Positions 19,301 to 26,798 of a stretch of DNA of 64,000 bases are shown piece by piece (the first letter of the stretch is position 1; each line of letters starts with the position of its first letter). The notes beneath the pieces are model-generated. The model saw only the letters and a list, made by a program, of their open reading frames with translations, was not told where the DNA came from and searched no databases. The stretch is from Prolixibacter sp. NT017 (GTDB taxonomy: Bacteria > Bacteroidota > Bacteroidia > Bacteroidales > Prolixibacteraceae). The position numbers and the translations under genes were made by a program. The stretch covers positions 2,666,001 to 2,730,000 of the forward strand of contig NZ_BLAV01000001.1 in assembly GCF_009617875.1 (NCBI RefSeq), given 5' to 3'.

Positions 19301-19519
19301 GTCTTCCACAATTTTCGGACCCTGTCCCGGATATTTGGTCATGACAATAACCTGAACATCGCTCAAATCAGGAATAGCATCCACCGCTGTGTTCTTGATG
19401 GCCCAGATTCCGGCTGCCATCAGCATGACAGTGAAAATAATGACCAGCGTTTTATTGTTGATGGACCATTCGATAATCCGGGCAATCAGGCCGTCTTTAT
19501 TTGTTTCATTTGGAGTCAT
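16337..19519 (-). CDS. cusA: Heavy-metal efflux RND transporter, CusA/CzcA family
   Basis: A 1060-residue inner-membrane pump of normal HME-RND length. It has two repeats of six helices around large periplasmic loops and the TM4 signature GAMVDAAIIMVENA. The N-terminus has AVDAIPDLSDVQV, typical of CusA/CzcA. The lack of an Asp-Glu pair in TM4 and the Met-rich periplasmic cleft favour Cu/Ag (CusA) over Zn/Co, but this is not decisive. The operon order is cusC-cusB-cusA-PII-like. Confidence 0.95.
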   Translation of the reverse strand: MTPNETNKDGLIARIIEWSINNKTLVIIFTVMLMAAGIWAIKNTAVDAIPDLSDVQVIVMTKYPGQGPKIVEDQVTYPLTTKLLSVPGATDVRGYSFFGFSMVYVIFKDGTDLYWARSRVLEYLSSMQSSMPKGVTPELGPDATGLGWVYEYVLKSKTQDLQQLRSIQDWFMKYELMTVPGVSEVASIGGFVKQYQVEVDPIKLASYDLSLDKVKMAIKNSNNDVGGRLLEMGETEFMVRGLGYVKSKKDLKMVTVGFNKATGTPIYLKDVANVVVGPELRRGLADWNGKGEVVGGIVVQRYGANGLKVIDQVKKKIAKLKKSLPAGVQIVPAYDRSGLIHKAIDNLQDKLLEEIIVVSLVIFFFLLHFRSSFVAVFTLPTAVLGALLIMHLQGINANIMSLGGIAIAIGAMVDAAIIMVENAQSHVLRNQQLPPEKQKPHWAVILEASKEVGPSIFFSLLVIVVSFLPVFALGAQEGRMFKPLAFTKSYSMAVGAILAITIVPVLMGYFIRGKMKKEEDNPITRFLMRAYEPVVGFVIKRRWWVLIISALIVIGSWFPYSKLGSEFMPPLYEGDLVYMPTTLPGISITKARQLLQQTDKIIKSFPEVKSVMGKVGRASTATDPAPLSMIETTIQLKPQSEWPEGMTPKKLVNKMDAAIKIPGLTNAWTMPIKTRIDMLSTGIKTPVGIKITGPDLSVLQNLGEKIEGVLRKVPGTRSVFAERSEGGNYIDFDIDRDAIARYGLTVGNVEDIFQSAIGGMNITKTIEGLQRYPVNLRYQRDYRNNLEALKRVLVPLPHGGQVPLGQLGAIIVKKGPPVIKSENARPESLVYVDLNTTDIGSYVDAAKKVVNKEINLPQGYSLTWSGQYEYMERAAKTLSLVIPLTLLLVVLLLYFNTKSFTKTGIILLALPFSMVGAVWYLYFAGFHMSVAVWVGVIALLGVSAEMGVVMLLYLEVAYENMRDKGLMTSLDKLKEAIFQGAVRRIRPVVMTVTVLLIGLLPILIGHGVGSDVMKRIVAPMFGGIITALLIQLAFYPAIFYVVKKREMKKNNMITEVHKED

Positions 19520-19587
19520 AATCTTTCTTTCCTTCGTTTACAAAAATGCTTGTTATCAAGCGTTTCCTGTAATTCTGCCGCAAGGCA

Positions 19588-21135
19588 TCATTGATACTTA
19601 AAACCATGTGCTTTCAGGTTGTCTTTTACCTGTTGAATGGTCATTTCACGCAGTTTCATTCCGCAAATCGGGCAAGTTCCCGGTTTATCGGAGATCACGT
19701 TCCAGTCCATGACATCTTCGTAGAGTTTACCGTCATGATTTTTATCGATGGCTTCGACGTTAATCACGCCTTTCCGGATGATCGTAGTGTCCTTCACTTC
19801 TGAAGTAGCTTTGGTGGAGTCCTTATCCATCTTCATGCCTTTCATATTCTTCATTTGCTTGCCGGAAGTGCTGTCTTTTTTAGCAGCTGTGAACAAGTTC
19901 ATTGAAGCATTCAGGTTCGATTCGGAGTCAATCATAAACTCGGCAGAGGTAACAACCTTCGTGTTAGCAGACAATCCGCTTAAAATCTGGTAGTAGCCAT
20001 CTGAGTAGTTACCCAGCTTCACATGTACAGGTTTGAACTTTCCATGGCCTAGTGATACAATCACAGTGTTCTCACGGCCGCTTTGAAGGATGGCCTGTGC
20101 AGGAACCATGGGGTAATTGCCTAAATCTTTTCCTTTGATGTCTACATTGGCAAACATACCGGGCTTCAGTACATGGTTGCTGTTATTCAGATCAATCCTG
20201 ACTTTAATCGTACGGGTTTGGGTGTCCAGTACCGGGTAGATGAACGAAATCTTTCCTTTGTATGTCACTCCCGGCAGGAAATCCATGGTGATGGTCGCCG
20301 GCTGACCCAAAGCAATTTTATTCAGTTCATGTTCATATACGTCAGCTACCAGCCACACAGAGCTCAAATTGGCTATTTTCATTAACGGCATTCCGCGCAT
20401 GATTTTAGCCCCTTCATCAACGTTTTTTGACAATACCGTTCCGTCAAAAGATGCTGTGAGGGTGATATATTTCCTCACATGCTTTGTCTTCTTCAGCTCC
20501 TGGATATCCGCGTTTGAAACATCCAGCAATTCCAGTTTTCGGGTAGCATTCTTCAGCAAATCTGATGGCTCCTGACTTCCAATCATAGCGTTATCATAAG
20601 CCAAAGCAGTCAGATATTCCTGCTCTGCTGCAACCAGTTCCGGCGAGTAAATCCGCAACAGTTTCTGGCCTTTCCTCACTTGCTGCCCCGTGTAATTCAC
20701 GTAGAGCTTATCAATCCAGCCTCCCGCTTTGGTGGTCACCGTGTATTCTTTCTGCTCGTCAGGCTGAATAATGCCATTGGTCATCACATCAGCATGCATA
20801 TTTGCGGATTTCACAACCGTTGTCTTCACATTCATATCCTGCTCTACCACCGGATCGATGGAAACCACACCATTTTGGCCGGCCTGATCGGCATAAACCG
20901 GAACCAAATCCATACCCATGGCCGATTTGCCGGGATGATTGTAAATCTCATTCGGGTTCATCGGTGCACGCCAGTAAAGGATTTTCCCTTTCTTGTCATT
21001 TTTCGCTTTGCCTTGGCTTTGCTCACCTTCAGTCATCACAGTACCCTGTTTCCCGGATAACAGATAATATCCTGTAACGCCCAACGCTGCGCCCAAAATA
21101 ACTAACAGGATATAGACGAATATTTTCTTATTCAT
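19588..21135 (-). CDS. cusB: RND periplasmic adaptor CusB with an extra C-terminal HMBD
   Basis: A 515-residue membrane-fusion protein with an N-terminal anchor (7-27). A Cys-less HMBD follows at about 53-80 (YWRAPMNP...GKSAMGMDLVPVY), typical of CusB, whose Met residues bind Cu. The barrel-sandwich and beta-barrel domains come next. The C-terminal ~55 residues (462-515) form a second HMBD with the CPICGM cysteines intact, longer than E. coli CusB. It connects CusA to CusC and may hand metal to the pump. Confidence 0.93.
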   Translation of the reverse strand: MNKKIFVYILLVILGAALGVTGYYLLSGKQGTVMTEGEQSQGKAKNDKKGKILYWRAPMNPNEIYNHPGKSAMGMDLVPVYADQAGQNGVVSIDPVVEQDMNVKTTVVKSANMHADVMTNGIIQPDEQKEYTVTTKAGGWIDKLYVNYTGQQVRKGQKLLRIYSPELVAAEQEYLTALAYDNAMIGSQEPSDLLKNATRKLELLDVSNADIQELKKTKHVRKYITLTASFDGTVLSKNVDEGAKIMRGMPLMKIANLSSVWLVADVYEHELNKIALGQPATITMDFLPGVTYKGKISFIYPVLDTQTRTIKVRIDLNNSNHVLKPGMFANVDIKGKDLGNYPMVPAQAILQSGRENTVIVSLGHGKFKPVHVKLGNYSDGYYQILSGLSANTKVVTSAEFMIDSESNLNASMNLFTAAKKDSTSGKQMKNMKGMKMDKDSTKATSEVKDTTIIRKGVINVEAIDKNHDGKLYEDVMDWNVISDKPGTCPICGMKLREMTIQQVKDNLKAHGFKYQ

Positions 21136-21156
21136 TTGTCCTTTTTTTATAATTCA

Positions 21157-22425
21157 TTAATTCAATTGCGTTCCCGATAAAAACTCCAGTTTCGACAGGT
21201 TTTTACTGTAGGAAGTCCGGATATTGGCCAGTTCGGTTTTGACTTTCAGAATCTGGTCTTCTGCCCGCATCACGTTAACAAAGTCTATTTTATTAACCTG
21301 ATAATCTGCCAATGCAGCCTGGTACGACTGAAGGGCCTGAGGCAGTAACGTGGTCGTAAGCAGTTTTTCCCGTTTTTTCAGGGCACTCATTTGCGAATTG
21401 ATGGCTCCGAAATGTTGCTGTAAAACCTGCAGCGAATGCTGATATTGTTGACTGAAGGCATCCTGCTGGAAACGGGCGCGGTTGACTTTTGCAGTCTTGT
21501 TTCCTCCATAGTTGATCGGAATCGTCACGCCGACCGCTACGCCCAGTAAATCCTTGTAATCCGCTCCACTAACTCTATTGAAGCCTCGCTGTGTGTACTG
21601 TACACCTACTTTAAAATTGGGATAGAAAGTGTACTTGGCTTCCTTTTGCATCAATTCAGCCTTCGTTTCATGAAGTTTAATCTCTTTCAAAACCGGCCTG
21701 TTTTCCTTGGCTAAGGCCAGAAGTGAATCGGTTTTTACATACTCGTGGGTGATAGGAACAATCCTTTCAGTTGGAATATAAACAGAGTCGTTGCGCAACA
21801 AAAAGCCGTTTAGTTTGGCCTGTAACGTCGACTCCTCACCTTTTAAAGTTTCAATCTTATCCTGCAGCCGGGTTTTTTGAACTTCCACCTCGATCACATT
21901 CTGCAGACTGGCGGTCTTCACTTCAAACTTTCGTTTGGCAACCACCGAAATCTGTTTCAGTAAATCCAGGCTTTCCTTTGTCAAACCGACATCCGCTCTT
22001 TTCTCCTGGAGGTTGTAATAGAGCTCCGAAACTTGTTCCTGTATCTGGTTGACCAAATCGGCAATTTGCTGACGAATAATGAGCGTGTCCATCGATTTAA
22101 CGGCCGCTTTGGCTTTCAGACTTCCCGGAAAAGGAATCGCCTGTGCCACACCAAGAACTTTGCCGGTCATCGCTTCCTGGTTCAGCGAAAAACTATTCGT
22201 CGGAACATTCATCAATCCCAGATTGGCTACCGGGTCCGGAAGGTGCGTCCCCACCTGGATATTCTCCCTCGCAGCCTTTAATTGAGCCTGCAACATCGCC
22301 AGGCTCGGATTTACTTTTTCGGCTTGTTGAATCAAGCCATTTAAAGAATCATCCTGACTCTGCGCGAACGCCGGCAGACTTATCGCGAGAATCAGTAACA
22401 ATCCTATTAACTTGTATCTGTTCAT
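21157..22425 (-). CDS. cusC: TolC-family outer-membrane efflux protein CusC
   Basis: A TolC/OEP protein of 422 residues counted from the ATG at 22425, where a proper signal peptide begins (MNRYKLIGLLLILAISLPAFA-Q). The in-frame extension upstream lacks support. Two OEP repeats are visible with long coiled-coil helices (for example ALQSYQAALADYQVNKIDFVNVM). It forms the outer-membrane channel for CusBA and is the first gene of its operon, 21 bp from cusB. Confidence 0.92.
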   Translation of the reverse strand: MNRYKLIGLLLILAISLPAFAQSQDDSLNGLIQQAEKVNPSLAMLQAQLKAARENIQVGTHLPDPVANLGLMNVPTNSFSLNQEAMTGKVLGVAQAIPFPGSLKAKAAVKSMDTLIIRQQIADLVNQIQEQVSELYYNLQEKRADVGLTKESLDLLKQISVVAKRKFEVKTASLQNVIEVEVQKTRLQDKIETLKGEESTLQAKLNGFLLRNDSVYIPTERIVPITHEYVKTDSLLALAKENRPVLKEIKLHETKAELMQKEAKYTFYPNFKVGVQYTQRGFNRVSGADYKDLLGVAVGVTIPINYGGNKTAKVNRARFQQDAFSQQYQHSLQVLQQHFGAINSQMSALKKREKLLTTTLLPQALQSYQAALADYQVNKIDFVNVMRAEDQILKVKTELANIRTSYSKNLSKLEFLSGTQLN

Positions 22426-22808
22426 TGAAATATGATTTAAGGTGTCTCTTACAACTATTCTGACCAAGAAAAAAGCTATTATTTTCCAGACACGATGTTA
22501 CTATCATCATGACAAAATTAGAAACATGCTACCGCAAAAGGGTTATATAATTTTCACAAAGAGTTATACAATTACCACTATTTGCCATCTCATTGGGAGA
22601 ATTTAAGTCAACCGTTAGAAATACGATAAGAAAGTTGACTGCCTGTAACGCCAGACATTGGCAAACGAGATCATGCTTATTGGAAAGTTGATTGTATTAA
22701 GCACCACATCTGTTCCCAAAGTTATCGGACAACACGGTCTGTCTGCTCATCACTGAACGAAACCAGCTGTGTAAAAGCGATAACGACGTTACGGTTAGAG
22801 CGAATAAA
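22426..22808. other. Intergenic spacer: possible cus promoter and degenerate duplicated DNA
   Basis: No supported gene. On the minus strand TAATTTTG (CAAAATTA at 22513-22520) fits the TAnnTTTG -7 box about 90 bp before cusC, with no clear -33. From about 22640 the sequence resembles that after the first HYC_CC_PP-like gene at about 9300-9480, so it belongs to the duplicated unit. Confidence 0.4.
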
Positions 22809-23201
22809 TCAACAGAGGAATACCTGCATAAGGGCGCACCTATCCCCTGCATCATAAAGGGGAAGACTTGTCTGATGAGTATAAAAAGAAGAAGGAACTT
22901 CCGAAGTAATAGGAAGTTCGACTGCAGGAACGATTAATACAGGAGCAAAAAGATCAAGTACCGGAGCCTGAAAATCATTGTCGAAACTCGACGCCAGAAA
23001 ATCGCTGGCCACCTGGTAATGCTCATGTGTATCCGCACAGCCATTCATATCATGATGTTCGGGAGTACAGCACGATTGCGCATTGGCATAAACCTCCACA
23101 TCAAACAACCGACCATGGGAATAGTGCTTGTTGATCGTTACCCCGAAAGTAGAAGTTAGTAGTATCAGGGCTGTGAGGATATGTCCTGCTTTGTTAAGCA
23201 T
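22809..23201 (-). CDS. HYC_CC_PP-like exported protein, copy 2
   Basis: A 130-residue near-copy of the protein at 9490-9882: the same signal segment, NKHYSHGRL, SCCTPEHHDMNGC and terminal Cys. It differs at about a dozen positions. The start is placed at the MLNKAGHIL methionine by comparison of the two copies; the 20-residue extension differs in the other copy. It marks the end of the first copper block. Function unknown. Confidence 0.7.
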   Translation of the reverse strand: MLNKAGHILTALILLTSTFGVTINKHYSHGRLFDVEVYANAQSCCTPEHHDMNGCADTHEHYQVASDFLASSFDNDFQAPVLDLFAPVLIVPAVELPITSEVPSSFYTHQTSLPLYDAGDRCALMQVFLC

Positions 23202-23386
23202 AACTCTGTTCCAAAAGTAGAAATTCCAATACAAATGCCAAAAGAGCTTTATTCCAGACAAATACTAATCACGAATGAAATTCCTCTTAATCAACTGGTT
23301 CACTATCTATTAAAAATATCTACAGCTATTTGTGAAAAAAGATTAAATTTTCTTTTCACATCCTAAGGTATTCACTCCATTTTCGG

Positions 23387-23512
23387 CTAAAACAATGGTA
23401 TTGCCACCCATTCAAAGATAGCAACTCCACCCAACAAAAAGACCGCTGCCCCCATAGCACCCCAAATAACACCCTGCCCACACCAACTGAATTTACATAA
23501 CATGCAATTCAT
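23387..23512 (-). CDS. Possible small Cys-rich membrane protein (41 aa)
   Basis: A short ORF on the minus strand (ATG at 23512, TAG at 23387-23389). It begins MNCMLCKFSWCGQGVIWG, and a hydrophobic helix fills the rest, ending VAIPLF. The Met/Cys-rich N-terminus (three Cys in ten residues) before one membrane span is unlikely by chance beside a copper island. No ribosome site is clear, and I do not recognise a family. Confidence 0.45.
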   Translation of the reverse strand: MNCMLCKFSWCGQGVIWGAMGAAVFLLGGVAIFEWVAIPLF

Positions 23513-23552
23513 AGGAACAACCCCACATCCCAACCGTGGACCGGAACTGAAA

Positions 23553-24260
23553 TTAAATAGGACACTTTGAAGGTCTACGCTTGGTTCATGTAATTGATAG
23601 ATAATTTGAAAAGCATCAGAAACATAGAGCGTATATGATTGTTTTTCACATCATTAGTGTATATAAATATACTACTTATTTATTCACCTGATTACTTCTT
23701 ATAAATACCATAACATACTGAATCACTTACCTTTAATATTTTCATCGCCTTCAAAGTGTCCTATTTTAATTGATTTCCACATGAAAACCTTCTGTAACGC
23801 TCGATTCTATTGGAGTTTTCAATCAAAGTTTCAAAATTCATGCCTTCAAAGTGTCCCATTTTCGCCCCCATAGTGTCCTATTTTAGGGCTATTTTGCATA
23901 TGAATTCCAGCAATTTGGGCTGAAACACTGCTTTGATCACCGTTATAATGGTTCGCATCCGAAGTGTCCTATTTTATTTTAATTGTCATTCATTGTGTCC
24001 TATTTTCGCCTCCATTGTGTCCTATTTTATGAAAATTCGCCTTCAACGTGTCCTATTTTAAGGCAAATTTGCTCATTAATTCCAGCGATTTAGACTGAAA
24101 CACTTCTGTGATGCCTGTTTTAATGGTTCGTATCCGAAGTGTCCTATTTTAGCCTTCATCGGGTCCTATTTTATATTATTTGGCAGTCAAAGTATACTAC
24201 TTTATATTATTTGGCATTTAAAGTGTACTATTTTCACTTTCATTGCGTCCTATTTTATGC
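23553..24260. repeat. Array of TGTCCTATTTTA-like motifs
   Basis: About a dozen copies of GTGTCCTATTTTA or close variants (for example near 23757, 23872, 23962, 23997, 24019, 24048, 24138, 24162, 24244), with one inverted copy at 23553-23573. Two of them end a ~90 bp degenerate direct repeat (about 23886-23976 and 24060-24150). Repeated short motifs of this kind occur at the ends of IS21-like elements, but no transposase is present. No gene is supported here. Confidence 0.7.
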
Positions 24261-24487
24261 TCTATCACCTGACCATGCTGTTTTTCAATCAACGTTTTAT
24301 CATTTTATCTTGGCTTCCAACAGGAGCCAGTTCCGGGCGCAGTGATTGCAGAGTAACGCCGCTCTACTACTTTGGACGGTTGCAAATTTCAGCTGATGTG
24401 CTTTTTATGACTGATGGTTGAAGAAAGTCGACATAAATTTTGGGGCCGGTTGCTGGCCGATCCGATTCCGTCAGCTGCAGAAAACTG

Positions 24488-24524
24488 TTTTGTCGACAAA
24501 AGTTGAACCAGGTGTCAGCTGTAG
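24488..24524 (+). repeat. GTCGAC-centred repeat, copy 1
   Basis: The perfect palindrome TTTTGTCGACAAAA (24488-24501) is followed by GTTGAACC..GTGTCAGCTG. It recurs at 26346-26378 and, weaker, at 32029-32058 and 25078-25115. A second TTTTGTCGACA lies at about 24543-24553. It is upstream of the HigA-like gene. Confidence 0.65.
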
Positions 24525-24599
24525 AAGATCTTCAGGCATTTGTTTTGTCGACATTTTTAAAATTAAATTGCTTTATATTAAATTTGTTAAAACTCGATT

Positions 24600-24953
24600 A
24601 TGATTGTCTCAAAAGAAAAGTACGAAAAATCACTGCGTGTAGTCGATCAATTGCTGGTCGGGAGAAGTCTTGACTCTCTGTCAGATGATGAAAAGGTACA
24701 GCTGGAATTTCATACTGACATTGTTGAAGCATACGAAAAAGAATACTACCCCATCGAGTTACCTTCTTTAGTTGATGTTATTAAACTCCGCATGTTCGAA
24801 ATGAATCTAAAACAGAAGGACCTGGCAAATTTACTTGAAGTATCAGCCACACTAATATCAGAATATCTGAAAGGACGTCGCGATATTACTTTAGATGTTG
24901 CAAAAAAGATTCACAAAAAACTTGATATCGATGCTGATATCATTCTTCAGTAA
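24600..24953 (+). CDS. HigA-like XRE-family antitoxin/regulator (orphan)
   Basis: A 117-residue protein. The C-terminal half is an XRE helix-turn-helix (VIKLRMFEMNLKQKDLANLL...ISEYLKGRRDITLDVAKKIHKKL), and the N-terminal half fits the HigA antitoxin form (COG5499-like). No HigB-type toxin ORF precedes it: the upstream 350 bp hold no plausible frame. It may be a solitary remnant. GTCGAC palindromes just upstream could be its operators. A strong terminator follows. Confidence 0.75.
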   Translation: MIVSKEKYEKSLRVVDQLLVGRSLDSLSDDEKVQLEFHTDIVEAYEKEYYPIELPSLVDVIKLRMFEMNLKQKDLANLLEVSATLISEYLKGRRDITLDVAKKIHKKLDIDADIILQ

Positions 24954-24993
24954 ATTTGGTGACTATCATTTTAATTACTCTTACTTGTTTTCT

Positions 24994-25023
24994 ATACCCG
25001 GCCGTTTGGTCGGGTATTTTTTT
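24994..25023 (+). terminator. Terminator after the HigA-like gene
   Basis: A 10 bp stem ATACCCGGCC / GGTCGGGTAT (one G-T pair) with a GTTT loop, followed by a T run to 25023. Confidence 0.75.
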
Positions 25024-25077
25024 GCCTGGGAAAGTGAGAACAAAAAACTTTCTGTTTGCTTAATATGATATTTAAAT

Positions 25078-25115
25078 ATCGACAAAAGTAGGTCCAGATC
25101 CTGTTTCCAACTGAG
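25078..25115 (+). repeat. GTCGAC-type repeat, degenerate copy
   Basis: ATCGACAAAAGTAGGTCC and following bases recall the 24488 and 26346 repeats (TCGACAAAAGTT..ACC). It lies between the HigA-like gene and fic. Confidence 0.35.
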
Positions 25116-25254
25116 CGCCGATCCCCCTTTTTATAGATATTTTTTGCAACGATGGGATTTCGAGATATTTCCGGGAGGTTGTTTTTTGTCGATTTTCCAT
25201 TTTACATACCACGCGGGGAAATCCACTAATTGATTAATTTTTTTACTTTTAATT

Positions 25255-26061
25255 ATGGATAAGTTACTTCAGCTAAAGAATAAGTATGTTGAGCTCTCAA
25301 GAGGTTTTATTGATTATGACAAGTTCAACAATTACTTGCTTACATATCATTCAACGTGCATCGAAGGGGCAACGCTTACCCACAGTGAGGTTGTTCATCT
25401 GTTCGAAGATGGCCTGACCCCCCTGGGAGGTAAACCTTTTAGTCACGTCCTGATGGTTAAAGACCATCTGGACGCCTTGAAATTTATCCTTGACCTGGAT
25501 AAGAAAAAGCAAAAATTGACCGTTAAAACTATTCAAACCATATCCTCCCTGTTATTGAAAAACACCGGTGTAGAATATAAAATCAAGGGAGAGAGTTTTG
25601 ATGCTACAAAAGGTGAATTCAGAAAAGGAGGTGTACATGTTGGGAATCATACTTTCGTTAATTTCAACAAAGTTCCCGGACTGGTTAAAGAACTGGTAAA
25701 CTACATTAACTCTCAATTGGACTCTTGTTCGGATTTCCTTAGTAACAGTGTCCTTGCCTTTGATGCACATTATCAAATGGTCTCCATCCATCCTTTTGCT
25801 GATGGTAACGGCCGTTTATCCCGGTTAATCATGAATTACATCCAGCATTATCACGGGCATCCTTTAACTCCTGTATTTTCGGAAGACAAGGCATTGTACT
25901 TTGATGCGCTTCAGGAAACAAGGGACAAACAAAACACTGATATTTTCCGAAAATTCATGATTCAGCAATCACAAAAGTATTTCGAGTCCGAGATTGCCAT
26001 GATGAAAAAACAACCAGAACAAAAAGTGATTAGGGGAAAGGGGCTGTCGTTCTTATTTTGA
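25255..26061 (+). CDS. Fic family protein (class II, autoinhibited AMP transferase)
   Basis: A 268-residue protein with the complete Fic motif HPFADGNGRLSR at 179-190, so the catalytic His and the phosphate-binding loop are intact. Near the N-terminus STCIEG (33-38) fits the inhibitory motif (S/T)xxxE(G/N), which blocks ATP binding until relieved; this defines class II Fic enzymes. It probably AMPylates a protein target. A small membrane protein follows at once. A toxin-like or regulatory role is inferred. Confidence 0.9.
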   Translation: MDKLLQLKNKYVELSRGFIDYDKFNNYLLTYHSTCIEGATLTHSEVVHLFEDGLTPLGGKPFSHVLMVKDHLDALKFILDLDKKKQKLTVKTIQTISSLLLKNTGVEYKIKGESFDATKGEFRKGGVHVGNHTFVNFNKVPGLVKELVNYINSQLDSCSDFLSNSVLAFDAHYQMVSIHPFADGNGRLSRLIMNYIQHYHGHPLTPVFSEDKALYFDALQETRDKQNTDIFRKFMIQQSQKYFESEIAMMKKQPEQKVIRGKGLSFLF

Positions 26062-26101
26062 AAATTTCGTCAACATTGACAAATTGCCTGAATCTGCAAA
26101 A

Positions 26102-26275
26102 ATGGTTATATTGTCATTAATTGATATCAAAACTGATAGCAATATGAAAGAAGTAATTTCAAAGCTTGACAGTTTCAAATCAGAGATTGAATCAAAATTC
26201 AATGTCATTATCTGGATACTCAGTATTATAGTTACCATCCTGTTAGTAATTGCCGGGACCACAATATTTAAGTAG
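26102..26275 (+). CDS. Small single-TM protein downstream of fic
   Basis: A 57-residue frame from the ATG at 26102 (a longer TTG start is possible). An amphipathic, possibly coiled-coil stretch (MKEVISKLDSFKSEIESKF) is followed by a C-terminal membrane helix (NVIIWILSIIVTILLVIAG). It starts 40 bp after fic, so it could be its partner or a membrane target. It has no known family to my eye. Confidence 0.5.
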   Translation: MVILSLIDIKTDSNMKEVISKLDSFKSEIESKFNVIIWILSIIVTILLVIAGTTIFK

Positions 26276-26345
26276 GCTTAGGTTTACATCCTTGTTAATA
26301 TTTCACCTTGTGACCATCTGTCCAACCTTTTTCGGAAGTACGCTG

Positions 26346-26378
26346 TTTGTCGACAAAAGTTCCACCATGTCTCAGCTG
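26346..26378 (+). repeat. GTCGAC-centred repeat, copy 2
   Basis: TTTGTCGACAAAAGTTCCACC followed by ATGTCTCAGCTG, matching 24488-24524 and, from AAAGTT onward, 32029-32058. It lies between the fic module and hipBA. Confidence 0.65.
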
Positions 26379-26402
26379 CGACTGAATGTTGGTTCTCTAT
26401 AG

Positions 26403-26459
26403 TTGTGTATATATACAAAATAATGACCAATATCGCCTTTAAATTGTATATTTACACAA
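26403..26459 (+). promoter_or_regulatory. Paired palindromic operators upstream of hipB
   Basis: Two related 16 bp palindromes, TTGTGTATATATACAA (26403-26418) and TTGTATATTTACACAA (26444-26459), have centres 41 bp apart, about four helical turns. They end 15 bp before the hipB ATG, fitting cooperative binding by HipB dimers for autorepression. This is inferred from position and symmetry. Confidence 0.6.
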
Positions 26460-26474
26460 TCAAAATCATTCGAT

Positions 26475-26798
26475 ATGCGTGTCAATTTCCACCCCTGGTA
26501 TGAATTGTCCGAAAAGCAGATTATTGCTGAGATAGGAAAAAGGCTGAAAGGTTTCCGCCTAAACCAGAATATTACACAACAGGAACTTGGAGATATGATC
26601 GGTAAAGGACCTGATGAAATCTCCAGGATAGAAAACGGGAAAGCCTTCACGATGATTACCTTATTAAGAATATTGAGGGCCTTAAACAAGCTTGAATACC
26701 TGGATCATATCCTCCAACCTCCCCAAATAAACCCACTTCAACTACGGGAAATCGAGAGAAAAAAACGTAAACGTGCTTCCAAAAAGAATAAACGATGA
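26475..26798 (+). CDS. hipB: HipB-like XRE antitoxin
   Basis: A 107-residue protein with an XRE helix-turn-helix at about 25-78 (IGKRLKGFRLNQNITQQELGDMIGKGPDEISRIENG). The C-terminal tail is strongly basic (KKRKRASKKNKR). The stop overlaps the hipA start (ATGA), so the pair is translationally coupled. As an antitoxin it should bind HipA and repress its own promoter through the paired palindromes upstream. Confidence 0.85.
   Translation: MRVNFHPWYELSEKQIIAEIGKRLKGFRLNQNITQQELGDMIGKGPDEISRIENGKAFTMITLLRILRALNKLEYLDHILQPPQINPLQLREIERKKRKRASKKNKR

Noticed and set aside
24139..24599. A HigB-type toxin partner upstream of the HigA-like gene
   Set aside because: No frame in this stretch has toxin features; the short open frames are unrelated and lie in repeat DNA.
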